Assembly: GCA_022385805.1 (NCBI GenBank)
Contig: MU277690.1
Span: forward strand, 1 to 64,000
Origin: Pilatotrama ljubarskyi
Taxonomy: Eukaryota > Basidiomycota > Agaricomycetes > Polyporales > Polyporaceae
Length of the DNA stretch: 64,000 nt
Reading direction: 5' to 3'
The position numbers were made by a program, and so were the translations under genes. A model generated the notes under the pieces. It ran no database searches. It was not told the origin of the DNA and saw nothing but the letters and a program-made list of their open reading frames with translations. Below are positions 1-11,720 of the stretch, piece by piece (positions within the stretch are counted from its first letter, which is position 1; every line of letters starts with the position of its first letter).

Positions 1-2083
1 AACCGCTACATCTCCTGACCCCGCCATCTACCTCAGCTCAGCCCGTCAGAGGCCTCGACCTACAAAGGCTCTCGGCCTCAACCCCTCGGCTTTAGGGTAG
101 ATTTTGGCACATCAGCGTCCTACATTTTGCTTCATACAGAGCAATGTCTCGAGCTGGTTGCTCCTGTGAGCGGTGTATTACTCAGAGGCCGTCATTTCGC
201 CTGAATCCTCAATCAGAATCACAAAGCTGGCCTCGAGGGCAACTTCGCGGGACTATGAGACGATCTTGACGGCCAACCTGTGTCTGCGAGCACATCTCGC
301 GTGCGCGCCGCATCGAAAGACACGCCCTTCCTGCCAATGCGTGCACGCAGCGGGAGCGACTCCAACTAATGCCTCAGCTCCAGTCCGCGGGGGTAATCGC
401 ATTTACGCTGTTTGGCACCGAGGACGAGGACGACGGCGTGCACGTGTTCCGCCGTTTCCAGCCGCTCCAGGTGGAAGCGCGAAGAAATGGCGCATCCAAG
501 GAGACTGACAAGGTGATGATCTGGGCCAGGCTGGATCTCAACGTGCAGGACGCGCAGTCATCAGGAAAAACCTCCCAAGCTATTTAGTACTAATTAGCAC
601 TAATGAGGGGCATTAGAACATTATAATAATTAGGGAAGTCCCGAAATAATGAGAGACGATTATTTGCCATTAGTTGTTCAGTAGGAGTAGATTTCGATCC
701 TTCAGCCTCGCTGCTCTGGTGGTTCTACTGCCTCGCATCCACATGATTGTATAAGCAGTGGTGCATTCATCATTGACGGTATCAACATTGACTATATACA
801 TGACCGCCATGGTGCTATACGTCCGAGTCGTTATAGGCCACGATACAGCATGTACAGAGTTGCTACAGCACCTTGAACACGGTGGCCTGCGGAAGTTCAC
901 GATCTATGGAACCAATTCCTCACATCTGCCGCTCGTGATAGCGGGGTTAATATGCACTTGTATTCCAACAGGTAGCATGACTCACCAAGTAACCAACTTC
1001 AGCAGAGACAGCCTGTCGCGCGATGTCCTCATTGTCCTGAACGTCCCGTGGATGCTAGAAAACTGTGCCCTATAATAGGAGAGATGAGGTCAGTGCATGA
1101 CGACAACCTCGGAGATGTGTCAAGATACTGACGCCGCAGCTGTCGGTGCAGAACCAGCAGTGTGCCGGCTGAGCGACAGCGTCGACTACAGTTGCAATGC
1201 TGGCCATTCATGTACTTTATGGTCAGTACAATTCGTCAGTGAGGTCGTGTTTAGCTGCGCGCCCGACCAACGCACCTGCTGCAAATGCTTACCCAACGAG
1301 TCGAATCGTCATGCCACGTCACACCAACTCAGCGAGCCTCCAGGCAGTCTCATGCAGAGCATCCCAGTAGCTCCTAGATCAGAGTTGTTGGCCAGAGCAG
1401 CAGTAGAACATAGGAGCGAGCAGAACGGCAGGGTGAGCCCTAGACAAGCTCCAGTCCCAGAAGAAGCGACGCGACGATGGAAGAGAGCGTTTAGTAGCGC
1501 CGGCCTACTGAGGCTGTTGTGAGGTGGGAAGCGCCCGCACCGCTTTAGGGCCGGTGCACTTGAACTTCGGATTCCGAAAGGCTCTCCTACAAAATGTCTC
1601 CTGGAGAATGGTACTCCTCCTTGCCCGATGCCGGCTAGTCAGAGCGGAGCAAACCGGACATGAAATGCTGTATGTAAGGTATTCCAAGAGTCATCGGCAC
1701 CCATTATGCTCATTAGCAGTCATATCTGGCCCTTATAGATAATATATGCTACTTTAGCGCGGGAGGTTTTTCCTGATGCACCCGGACCTCAGAGCGACGG
1801 ATGCATCCCTACACTGCCTCTCGTATGGTGTTCGCTTTCGAGATCGTCGCATTTCGCGGCAGCGACTCATCTGGTAAAGTTCCCATGATTTGCTGTGCCG
1901 CCCTTGCGTACCGCTGGGCAGCGCCGTGATTACCGCACGAGCACGCCTGTCACCTGTTATAGATGTACATGACCAGTGCACGATATACCGTAGTCGATGG
2001 TGGACATTTTACAGACATCCGGCCTTCGCCCTGCCCACTCTTCACCATCCACACCGAATCAATCTATCTCTCGGACCATCGTC
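1..2083. other. No supportable gene
   Basis: I see no reading frame here with recognisable protein motifs, consistent splice sites or homology to a known family. The longest ATG-started frame (1097-1522, plus strand) encodes 141 residues of mixed composition with no domain I recognise. A strikingly A/T-rich patch lies at about 580-665 and contrasts with the GC-rich surroundings. The stretch could be intergenic DNA or an eroded repeat. Confidence 0.5.
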
Positions 2084-3517
2084 TTATGGAGAGTATCGAT
2101 CCGTGGACAGTGCGCTCCCCTTACGGTCCACATCAGACCTCGAGTCGTCCTCGGTCTCGAATGCAGCATGATCATCGTCCGTCTCGCACACCTTCGTGAT
2201 GTGCACCTGCAACCGGCTCATCGGAAGCGCCTGGCTTTCAGAGTCGCTTGCCGTGACTGTGCGCCCTCCGCTGCGGCGGCGAGAGTGACTGCTGCTGCCA
2301 AAGGGCTTCGTTGGGTGGGACTCGACGCTGCGCTGGGATATGGCTGCGATGCCGACGCGAATGATGACCATATAGAAGGTGATGGCGATGACCGGTGTGA
2401 TCTGTTGTGGGCGAACGGCGGATAGTGTCAGCGTACAGTGCGAGGATTGTACCGACGGCTCTGACGCTCACGATGTCGAGGACGATGTACTGTCCATTAG
2501 ATTTTCGAGCAAAGCAGATGAGAGCTGAAGTGAGCGTGGCGGAGTAGAGAAGACCGGCATCGGCGATTATGCGGACAACGTGGAGCAATGAACCGGCGTG
2601 ACCGCGAGGGGCGCGTAGGTTAGTGATACAAATCTTGTATGCGAGGATAGCTGGTAAGATTACAAATCCGTTAGCCTTCTGTCGCGGCACGTTCAGTGAC
2701 TAGGGACATACAGGTGGCAATGAAGTTAGTGGCCAGCGTGGATGCGAAGAAAGCTGTGATCCATTGCCCCACGCTCGGAAGGAAGACCGTTCCAGCAGTA
2801 CTTGCGGGAAGCGTAGCCACAGAATATATGCACATAATCGAGGTGACTGGGAAGTTTACGATGGCCCAAATCAGCGTGCCATAATTCCAGGATATATAGC
2901 GTAGCTTGCCTAATACCGTGATCCACAGGACGATAGGGAATGCAACGACGCGCCAGGAATGCCACACAACGTAGCCCCGATAGATCTACACAAAACGCAA
3001 AAGTGAGCGGGGGGCAATGTCCGCCGACTCAAGGGGGTACTGACCAACACGCCGTCTCCTATGAGCGTCTGCAAGGAATAGACGATGTTCTTGGCAACGA
3101 AGGTACTCTGGGAAGGCAGCGCGAAGAAGGCTATGGGCCCGCCCTGGAAGGTGTCGCGGTACAACACGAGTCCGTCGCTAATACGAACGATGTCGATGAT
3201 AATGTGCTAAGATGCACCAGGGAATGAGTGGTATCGCTTCCTGTTAGACCCTAGGCTTCGAGGACTTACCGCGGTGCTGCAGATTAGAAGGGCGCATGAT
3301 ACCGCCACCATAGGGTAGTTCATGGGCCTGTCCAGCAAAAGGGTGTTCCGTCTGAGAATGTATATGGTTACGCCAAACATGAAAATGGAGAAGCCTATGG
3401 CCATCTGAAGTAAGTTCCCTTCGTCATCCAAAGCAATGTTTACGATTGTGACGCACCATAGAGCACGGCCTCTAACGAGGTAGATACCACCGCGGCGAGA
3501 TCAAGCCTAACATCCAT
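2084..3517 (-). CDS. Multi-spanning membrane protein of a mushroom-typical family, function unknown
   Basis: An integral membrane protein of roughly 300 residues, assembled from at least six exons. The start at 3517 gives a short first exon that joins in phase to GFSIFMFGVTIYIL. Further hydrophobic segments follow (MVAVSCALLICSTA, FVAKNIVYSLQTLIGDGVL, WRVVAFPIVLWITVL, WITAFFASTLATNFIAT, LLYSATLTSALICFA, ITPVIAITFYMVIIRVG), then a charged, serine-rich cytoplasmic-type tail. The IYRGYVVW motif after the third helix and the order of segments match a large hypothetical family in wood-decay basidiomycetes (recalled knowledge). One segment at 2847-2909 can be read either as 21 extra codons or as a GC-AG intron; removing it gives a cleaner helix. 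No biochemical role is known to me. A decayed relative lies upstream. Confidence 0.7.
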
Positions 3518-4133
3518 CCCCAGTCAGGTAAGCACTCGCAAATTATATACAGATAAAGAGAGGAAACGAGGGAAGGGGCGAAAGCATCCTTCTTCAGGTC
3601 TAGGGGCAATGTATATAACTGATTCCGGTACGGTTTGACGCCACCAGTGCTGATGAGAACCTACAGCGTTTAGGATTGTCCAGAAATGTCTTCACGAGCA
3701 ACGCAGACGCATCAGAGAGCGGAAGCCATCTTTCAGAAGCTCCTAATAGCTATAAATTCCGGGTCGTGGGACTGGGAGGTGCGTCTATGGCTCCTGCTCA
3801 CGTCGCCCCCATGTGAGCAAATGCTTCGTCCATTCATCCGACATTGTCAATATCACGCAGCATGCGCATTCTCCACGTCAATGCTGCGTCGCCCCACTGC
3901 TTCTTCAGTCACTGTAAGCCGGGTAAGCCGAGCGTATCATCAAGAAGTGATTGAAATGCTCCCACACGAATTTGATGATGATGCAGACACGGAAGTCCGT
4001 CTACGGCAATTAGCCTGAGTATCTGTAGACGATGCACAGCGGTAGCTCATTGAGACTTCTCCCCCTTCGGTGATCTGCCCCGTCAGTTGCCTCATAGATG
4101 AGCGACCTCAGTCTCCCGTAGAGCCTGTAGAGT
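3518..4133. other. Intergenic; no convincing gene
   Basis: The stretch separates the intact membrane protein gene from its decayed relative. A plus-strand ATG frame at 3686-4018 (110 codons) has no recognisable domain, no flanking splice structure and unremarkable composition, so I do not call it a gene. Promoter elements of the minus-strand gene starting at 3517 presumably lie here, but no clear TATA box stands out. Confidence 0.45.
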
Positions 4134-5040
4134 TCATGCTGCCGTCGACTCGGCATACCTAGTAGATGGCTCACCGGGGGGTCGCCTCGGCGTCAAAGTC
4201 CGCCTCAATCTCGGCATATAGGGTCGAGCGGTCCTTCTTCCGTGTCTTCGTGATGTGTACTTGCAGTCGGTTCGTTGGCGACATCGGGCTGTCACTGGTC
4301 TCGCCGAGTTACCCACCATCATGACGCGCCTGCCACTGCTGCGCCAGCGGGTGCTCAGAGGGGTGCTGGCAGATTGGTGCGTCCTGCGGTCGGTCGTTGC
4401 GAGACCAACGCGGATGATGACTATGTACAACGCTTGGTAGGCCACCTGTTCGGAAGGAGGAGAGAGGCACACGGTAAGTGTATGCAGCGGACAACACGCG
4501 AGCGTCTCAGATGCTGAGCATCACGTACTATCACTTAGACTTCCGGACAAAGCCCCCGACCACTGCAGTCAAGACTCAATGTGGCAAAGCATAGAGGACC
4601 TACCCATGCGGACGATTGGGAAGAGAGAGCTCTGCCGTATACAAGGGTTCATCCGTTCGTCGCCCGGATCTTGTATCCAAGAAGAACTGCGGGATCCTAG
4701 AACCTGCGCGCGGTTCGCCGACCGACGTATTAGTGATGGAAAATTTGTGAGAAGCGTGGATGCACGCAATGCCGTGTTTTACTCACCGACCCTTGTAAGG
4801 AAGACTGTGCCAGCACCTCCGGGGACGGACACGCTGGAATAGACGGTATTGCCAGGAGATACGCTCGGAGAGGTTGCTGACTGGAGCTGCCCCGGCCCGG
4901 GGTATGTCTGAAGAACTCGATATTTAATCGTCATAATAGGATCTGAACTTTGACGGGCCACATGGCACAGGACCGGAAGTGTGAAGTGATAGCTGCGGCT
5001 TAAGCTTCTGAAATGATAGCATACCCAGTGGCGGACTGTT
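4134..5040 (-). pseudogene. Decayed relative of the multi-TM protein at 2084-3517
   Basis: Fragments parallel the intact neighbour in the same order and strand. Near 4400, ALYIVIIRVGLATTDRR matches the last helix MVIIRVGIAAISQRS and is followed by a similar basic tail ending at 4134. Near 4800, GGAGTVFLTRVG matches STAGTVFLPSVG, and just below it RASTLLTNF matches FASTLATNF. Near 4530 the segment matching ICFARKSN reads FVRKSK followed by two stop codons. The parts do not join into one frame with sensible introns. I infer a tandem duplicate that has decayed; a heavily diverged gene with missed introns is the alternative. The upstream boundary is uncertain and may reach about 5300, next to the VPS39 start. 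Confidence 0.5.
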
Positions 5041-5365
5041 GGAGGGAGTCGGTCGACGTCGGAGTGAACGAGGACGTGGTGCACCACGTACCTACACCGC
5101 TGCAGCCCTCGAGCTTGATTCATCACTAGTTGGTTACCATATGGGGCAACGCACTTGTCAGTGGCGCAGGAGTAGAAGCGCCCATAACGCGTCGTGCACG
5201 CGTCCAGCGGCGGCTCCTGCAGTGGACACCCGCAGTCCTCGAATCCTCCGCCCGTCTGCTTTCTTGCTACACCTCTGACCTCCGCTCGAATGAACACCGC
5301 AGGCTTGCGAACATCCCCAGCTGTAACGCTCTGATAGTGTCTGGAAGTTGTACTGAACTACAGTA

Positions 5366-8300
5366 ATGGGACCCTTCGTCCCGCCCGACGTGGTAGTGGA
5401 TGGCTTCAAGGAGCGGCCAGAGTCTCTGACCGTCCAAGGCACATACATTCACTGCGACACTAGAACTAGAACTGATGGAAATTGCACAAGGTGACAGGCT
5501 CTATATCGGAACGTCCACCGGGAATCTTCATGTCTACACATTCGGTGACACGCCAGGTTCGTCCGACGGCTCGCTCTCGGCGCCTGCTCATAACGGCCTC
5601 CCTTAGATCGTGCGGCCGAGCTTTTGGAGACCAGGAAGGCACTTTGCAGGAAGAGCATAGAGCAGCTGGCGTACATCAAGGATGTAAACTCGCTGGCGGT
5701 TTTGTCCGGTACGTAATTCTCTATTGCTCTGCAGCAGCACGAGAGAAGGAGCCCATCTCTAATTGCGTGTAATAGAGGCTCAGGTCACTCTCTTCCCGTA
5801 CCCTACCTATTCCCCGCCCGCGCCCCTCGTGAAGACGAAAGGCGCATTATGCTTTGCTCTTCACACCGCTGTTGAGTATCTCACTCCTGGCACGACCGTC
5901 CCTTCTACTCCTGGCACACCGGGTAAAGGCAAAGGTGTCCCCGCTGTAGTAACAAGACTCGCGGTTGGCTGTAGGCGGAAGATTGTGCTGTATTCGTGGA
6001 GAGATGGAGAACCTCAGGATGTCCAGGTAATAAGGGACGAAGCTGGCCCGAAATATGTGCTGATCGCTTGCAGGAGTTCACATTGGCGCATTCTCCTCGA
6101 GCAATGGTCTTCATCGATAGCGAATTTGTCTGCTGGGGTCACACACCAACAGACTACGCACTAACCTCCCTTATAACATCCTCCACTGTTGATGTCAGCA
6201 CACCCATTCCTGCGACGTCATCCAGTGGAAGCATAGGCACTATGGGAATGGGCGCCCTTTCTGGACTGGGTGGCTACATGACTCTGGGTCTAGGTGCCAA
6301 GGCAAAGCCATGTGTTGTCAGTCTCAGCGAGAGCGAGGCTCTGATCGCTAAAGACAGTGAGTGTCAGCCCCGGGACAGGGTTCGCTATGGAAGACTCACG
6401 GAAATAGACAATGGCTTCGTCGTCGGCAGCGACGGAAAGACCTCTCGAAATGAGAACATTGATTGGCCCGCACCTCCGGATGAGATAGGTACTTCGGTTA
6501 GCGGTTCCTGACGGAGTTTCTGAGTCTCACTATCGAAATAGCTCTGGTGAAGCCCTATGTGTTCGCAGTCCTGCCGCCAGGATCAGTCCCGACATCTCAA
6601 GTCGACGGCCTACCTGCTGCTTCCCCTTCCACCTTCATTGCATCTCCGGTAGTCGAGATCCGCTCCTCGATATCCCTCGCTCCGGTACAAACGATACCCT
6701 TCCCTCCCGCACCATTGACCGTCCATGCCACGGCTGCCACTCACACCGTGCGCCTCCTGACACCGTCGCCGTCCGACAAATCACCCCTTTTCGTTGTGAG
6801 CACTCCCACCGATCGAACAGCCGCCTCGAATGCGGGCAGTGCCGTATGGCGCTTCCGAATGAAGCCGTGGAATCAGCAGATCGACGAGCTGGTCGAGGTT
6901 GGATCCTATACAGAAGCGCTCGCTCTTCTGGATTCCCTTGATGCTGCACTGGTGTCGGATAAGGTAGATTCGTTCTCGTGTTAACTCAGACTATCTGGCG
7001 TACTCATCCTTCTCAGGAAGGTCGACAACGACAGATTCGCGCTCTACAAGCCGTGGACGACTTCCGGAACGCGAAGTACGATGATGCCATCAACGCTTTC
7101 CTCGAGCTCAATATCAACCCCGCGAAGGTGGTCGCTTTGTATCCGGAGAACATCTCAGGGCGGGTGGCGGTGCCTCCGGAGGATTGGATACCGTTGTTTG
7201 GCGGTCCGAAGCCGAAGGCGACGGAGGCCGTACCAGCACCAGTTGCACAACCTGCGCTCACGGTGGGCAGTCCGAAGGCAGGCGAGCGTCCGGGTACGCC
7301 CAAGAGCGTAGAGTCGCCTCCACGAGCACCGACGCCGCAAGGCTCGATTCGAGGCGTGCTGAAGACCGGACTTGAGAGCATCGTCGGTGCGGCCAAGGAT
7401 GACGACGCTGCGTCCATACGGAGCGTCCGTCGGCCGCCGAAGCCTGGTATGTCATCGGAAGAAAAAAGAGTTCGTGGCGAGACTCATGCCCGGTTTGCAG
7501 ACAACTTCCACCGTTCCATTGAGGTGCTCATGCGCTACCTGTCCGACCGCCGGCCAAAGATCGCAGGCGCGCTGGCTCAGTTCAACATCACGTCCGCCCA
7601 GTCGCATGAGATGCCCATCCTGTCTGCGACATCGAAGGAGGATCTGCTGAATCTGCCGAACGCGCCGTTGTCCGCGCTGACACCAGAAGAGCTAGTACGG
7701 TTCGCTCAGATCGTCGACACCGCGCTGTTCAAATCATATCTCCTCGTGCGACCCGGTCTTCTCGGGCCTTTGTGCCGTGTGGGATGGTGCGAAGTGTCTG
7801 AGGTGGAGGAGCTCCTCCGAGAGCGGGAAGTACGATTTTTTGCCCTCATTTGTAGGATGATCCATTGACGCGGACGCTCTGTAGAAATATCAGGAGATGA
7901 TCTACCTGTACAACGGCAGAAAGATGCACGGTAAAGCCTTGAGCTTGCTCCGACAGTGAGTCTTCATCTGGTCTGTCCGTACGTGTGATGATGCTGACTG
8001 ATCCGCAGACTGAGCGAAAAGGAGACCGATATCCACGACAAGCTCATGCCCACTGTCAGCTATCTGCAGCGTCTTGGACCCGAACATCTCGACCAGATCT
8101 TCGAGCACTCGCGTTGGGTATTCGATCAGGACCGTGACATCGGCTTCGAGGTATGCTTGATGCACTGTTGTGACGTGCGGCCATCCAAGTATTCTGTCAG
8201 ATCTTCACATCAGAGGAAGTCGAGCTTCCAAAGGAGCGCGTCGCGGATTTCTTGGAACACATTGACCCCGCCATCTGTGCCCGTTACATTGAGTACTTGA

Positions 8301-9292
8301 TCAGTGAACGGGGAGAGACTTCACAGGAGTTCCATGACCGTCTCGCTGAGCTCTATCTTCGCATGACTGTAGCGGCTAAGAAGAAGGGCGACGATGGTGA
8401 GTGCTCTGAGTCATAGCTTGCCACCTCGCTGACGCATAGCGTGGTGCAGACAGTCGGAAGATGCATTACGAGAAGCTTCTGCACTTCGTCGACACTACTC
8501 AGCATTACTCCGCAGATCGCTTGTTCGGCCTACTCCCCCCCGAAGGTCGGTCTCCCACGTATCTTTGATGGTCGAGGCTCAAGTACTTGATCCCAAATGG
8601 TTCAGATTTCTTCGAGGCGAAGGCGATACTCCTCGGACGTCTCGGGAGACATGATAGTGCCCTCGAAGTGTACGTCTACCGCTTGCAAGACTACCTCAAA
8701 GCGGAGGAATACTGCAAGCGCGTATACCAGCCGAACTCACCTACCGCCAACATCTTCCTCACGCTCCTCCGGATTTACCTGCTACCTGGCCCCTCTGCCC
8801 CTCCTGCAGCACAACTCCTTCCCCCCGCTTTGGAGCTCATCAGTCGACATAGTCCGCGTTTGGATCCCGTCGCGACGCTGCAGCTGCTCCCACCGCTGGT
8901 CACAGCGCAGGACGTCCGGGCATTCCTGCTAGAATCGCTCCGAGCACCTGTTTTCGACACGCGTGTGGTCCGCAGTGTCTATAAGGCACGCGAAGAGCAG
9001 GTCGCACGTCGGTTGATGGTCTTGCAGAGCAAGCGTGTGCGGATCACCGATAGCAGGATGTGAGTCCAACCCTTGACATGCTGCCTTCATTGCCTGACTC
9101 TCCTACTCTGCAGCTGCCCACAGTGTCACAAGCGCTTGGGTGGCAGCGTCATCGCTGTGCACGTACCTCAGTAAGTGCCATGCCTACGTTTGTGTAGAGC
9201 GGATGGCTTAAGCTGCTTCCTGCAGCGGAGAAGTGACACATTACCAGTGTCGCGAAGCATTTGCGCGCAAGCTCAAGGAGGGCCGGGCATGA
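5366..9292 (+). CDS. VPS39: VPS39/Vam6, HOPS tethering complex subunit
   Basis: Large tethering protein that binds Rab7/Ypt7 on late endosome and vacuole membranes and recruits the HOPS fusion machinery (known for the family). Sixteen exons join in phase to 1035 residues. The N-terminal CNH-type beta-propeller begins GFKERPESLTVQ-GDRLYIGTSTGNLHVY and includes DWPAPPDEI and VKPYVFAVLPPG. The middle has clathrin-like helical repeats (INPAKVVALYPE, ALFKSYLLVRPGLLGPLCR, WCEVSEVEELL). The C-terminal zinc-binding part CPQCHKRLGGS ... YQCREAFARKL ends at 9292. The first intron (5439-5490) starts with GC, not GT: only that junction gives TVQGDRLY in frame. All other introns are GT-AG, 47-67 nt. The start at 5366 is the ATG opening MGPFVPPDVVVDGFKER. 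Length and domain order are normal. Confidence 0.93.
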
Positions 9293-9748
9293 CCTCCGAA
9301 TTTCTTCATGCCAATTCTGTCGCTGTACATCTCATCTATACTATCTCGGATTTTCGCCTTCCTGCAGTATGTGAAGATATCGGATTCTCAGTAAGTACGT
9401 TCCAGCCGACGCCGGCCCGACCCGACAGCGATGTGGGCGCATATTTGAGCCAGTTGCGCGGCAGACACGTTGGGCGTTCCTCGCCCCGACGTCGCCGTCA
9501 GATTGCCGGTTTCAGCTGCTATGGGTCTTGCCCTCTCATGTCCAGGAGCAACATCACTCAAGCTGGTTGAAGCGGTGTCATTCTGACTAATCTCATATAC
9601 AAAGTACCTTCGAATCCGAGCGGGTATACGATCCCAGGTACATGGGTATACATCTTCAATAGTAGCAGCCATACCCCGCAACACAGAGCACATTCCCTCT
9701 GGGCCCAAGAGTCCAAGGAATGTCTTGATATCGTGCTGATGGAAGCTG
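9293..9748. other. Intergenic between VPS39 and the hydrolase
   Basis: This contains the 3' region of VPS39 and presumably the promoter of the next gene. A minus-strand ATG frame (9388-9780) encodes about 130 residues without recognisable features and overlaps the start of the hydrolase, so it is treated as chance. Confidence 0.5.
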
Positions 9749-11186
9749 ATGCGATACTCACACCTGGGCCCCCCACACATGTCATCAAGACTGGTTTGGC
9801 CGGCCGACTGCCGGAGACACTACTTAAGACGGAGATGCACGACTCGAGAGGGGCCCTCTCCTGTTGCTTATTTCCAGATCATCCATCCCTTGCCTTTCGC
9901 GTTCCGCCACCAGCCTTCCAAGGCGCTCTACATCGCTGCGAGCATAGTCGTCGTCCTCGCGCGGTTACCCTTCTGGGCCCTCACCTACACAGTTTCGTCA
10001 TGGCGGCCCCGCTCTACATGGTCTTTCAAGCGGTCGCTGATCGTGCGCCTCCTGCGTGCGAGCATGGCCGTCATGTACGCGACGACCCCGCAGTCGTCGA
10101 TTCCCCTCGAGGCGTGCGCGCGCGACGCGGAGAAGCTCGGACTCGTCTGGATCGAGCCGATTCCGGACGACCTCGTTGTGGGCGAGGTGAAGGAGATGGC
10201 GGAAACGAACGAGGTCAGGCCGGCGAAGACAGGTGGATTCTGGTACGGCCCGAGGGGCCCTGATGGCAAGGCAGGCCAGTGTGCTGCTCCCGGAGAGATC
10301 GTGATCTACCACTTCCATGGTCAGTCTTCTCTTTCTACAGCTTCATCAGTAGGCGTGAAACTCATACATTGTTCTACCAGGCGGCGCGCACGTCGTAAGT
10401 GCTGCATACCTGAAACTGTGGAGGACTTACTGATTCTATGCCGTGCAGATGGGGACGAGCCATCCAGCCGCAGATGTTCAATGCTCTTCTCCAGCAGATC
10501 GGACCCAACGCCCGCATATTCGGCCTCAAGTATAGGCTGTCGTCGGCGGCACCCTTCCAGGCGGCGAATCCCTTCTCTGCGGCGCTGCTGTACGCCGTCG
10601 CAGGGTACCGCTACCTCGTAGAGCAGCTTGGCTTCGATCCTCGGCGCGTGATTCTATCAGGCGACTCTGCCGGTGGAGGATTGGCTCTCAACCTCGCGCG
10701 GTACCTTCCACTCATCACGTTACCCAAGCCTGGTGGTTTGCTCCTCTTGTCGCCAACGATGGACTGGGGAAACTCTTATGGCGACGATAGCGCGTCCAGA
10801 CGTCGCAATATGCGTTCGGACTTCGTCGACACTGTCCTGGAAAGCGGATATACCCCCAGAGCACTATTAGGCAAGATTCCTGCAGAAAAAGCTCACTCCA
10901 ACCTGTGGATCTCTCCTGGTTCTCCTGATGCACCCTGGAAGCGCGGCTTGTACTCGGAGGTACCACCGACGATCATGATTTCGGGAGGTGCGGAGTATAC
11001 GCTCGATCCCATGCGCATTGCGAGGTATCGGCTCCGTGAAGACCTCGGGGAGGACCAGGTGCACTATGTCGAATCCCAGATGCGACTCACGACTTCTTGC
11101 TCATGTCTTGGCATGAACTGGAGCGAACGGATGCGCTAAAGGAAATCGTTCGTTGGATACGAAGAGTCATCGACCAACCATCGTAA
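9749..11186 (+). CDS. Membrane-anchored alpha/beta hydrolase (HSL/steryl acetyl hydrolase type), apparently frame-shifted
   Basis: Resembles hormone-sensitive-lipase-like esterases that act on small lipid or sterol esters. An N-terminal helix (IAASIVVVLARLPFWAL) suggests a membrane anchor. Exon 1 ends at 10319 with YHFHG; a 14-nt exon (10381-10394) completes HGGAHV, the oxyanion loop; exon 3 carries the nucleophile elbow GDSAGG and SPTMDWG. Two problems appear. After acceptor 10448 the conserved MGTSHP is in a different frame from the following MFNALLQQ: one base too many near 10465. Near 11075-11077 the frame shifts back, so the catalytic-His region (DATHDFLLMSWHE) and the natural end at 11186 lie in another frame. 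Using the acceptor at 10473 would bypass the first problem but not the second. It is either a young pseudogene or two sequencing errors. The start is uncertain (9749 or 9779). Confidence 0.75.
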
Positions 11187-11304
11187 CGTTGTCAACTACA
11201 GCTCGCGGTTTGAAGGTTCTCGCCAATGAATGGGAACGTCCAAGATATCCTCATACAATTACACGACTACAATACAAACAGGTTTGTGAAGTCCCATCAT
11301 TTAC

Positions 11305-11720
11305 TTAGATCTTCTTGACTATGTTCATCTCCTGCAACGATGTAGTCAGTATGGTAGGTACAGAGATATTGTTCTGTCGGTCATACCTGATAGTTGGTCG
11401 TCTTCCCAGTGCTGTCGTTCTTTATGGCGTAGCGGGTAGTCTGTTGAAGTATGTGAGCCATTTGGCGGTTGCATGTCACGGCTATTGCGAGGTGACTCAC
11501 CCCGTCCTCCGCCTCAAAGACATCCTCGATGGTGCCAGTAGAGTGCGCGACGTTCTCTTCAGCACCTGAGGGATGCGTTGGCTGCAGGTTTCGCGACGCA
11601 TCCAAACGGCGACACTTACCACCAATGGGGCGGTACTCGACCTTGTCACCCTTCTGTATGCATCGTCAGCACATACTTCGCGACGGAATATTGAAAGGTA
11701 AATACCTTGTAAGCGGCCAT
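11305..11720 (-). CDS. Small TUDOR-domain protein (DUF2945, hypervirulence-associated family)
   Basis: A 64-residue protein from five small exons. Joined, it reads MAAYKKGDKVEYRPIGG, then STGTIEDVFEAEDG, then TRYAIKNDSTGKTTNYQ and a short NIVKKI tail. This is the whole HVA1-type TUDOR domain (recognised from KGDKVxYRPIGG, STGTI and YxIKNDxTGK). The fold is a small beta-barrel; the family name comes from a fungal pathogen gene, and its molecular role is unclear. Introns are GT-AG and 50-70 nt, so more of the gene is intron than exon. All joins are in phase and the stop is at 11305. A TATA box lies about 90 nt upstream. Confidence 0.88.

Noticed and set aside
1097..1522. 141-codon ATG frame near the left edge
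   Set aside because: No domain, no splice context and no neighbouring support; could be real but cannot be defended from sequence alone.
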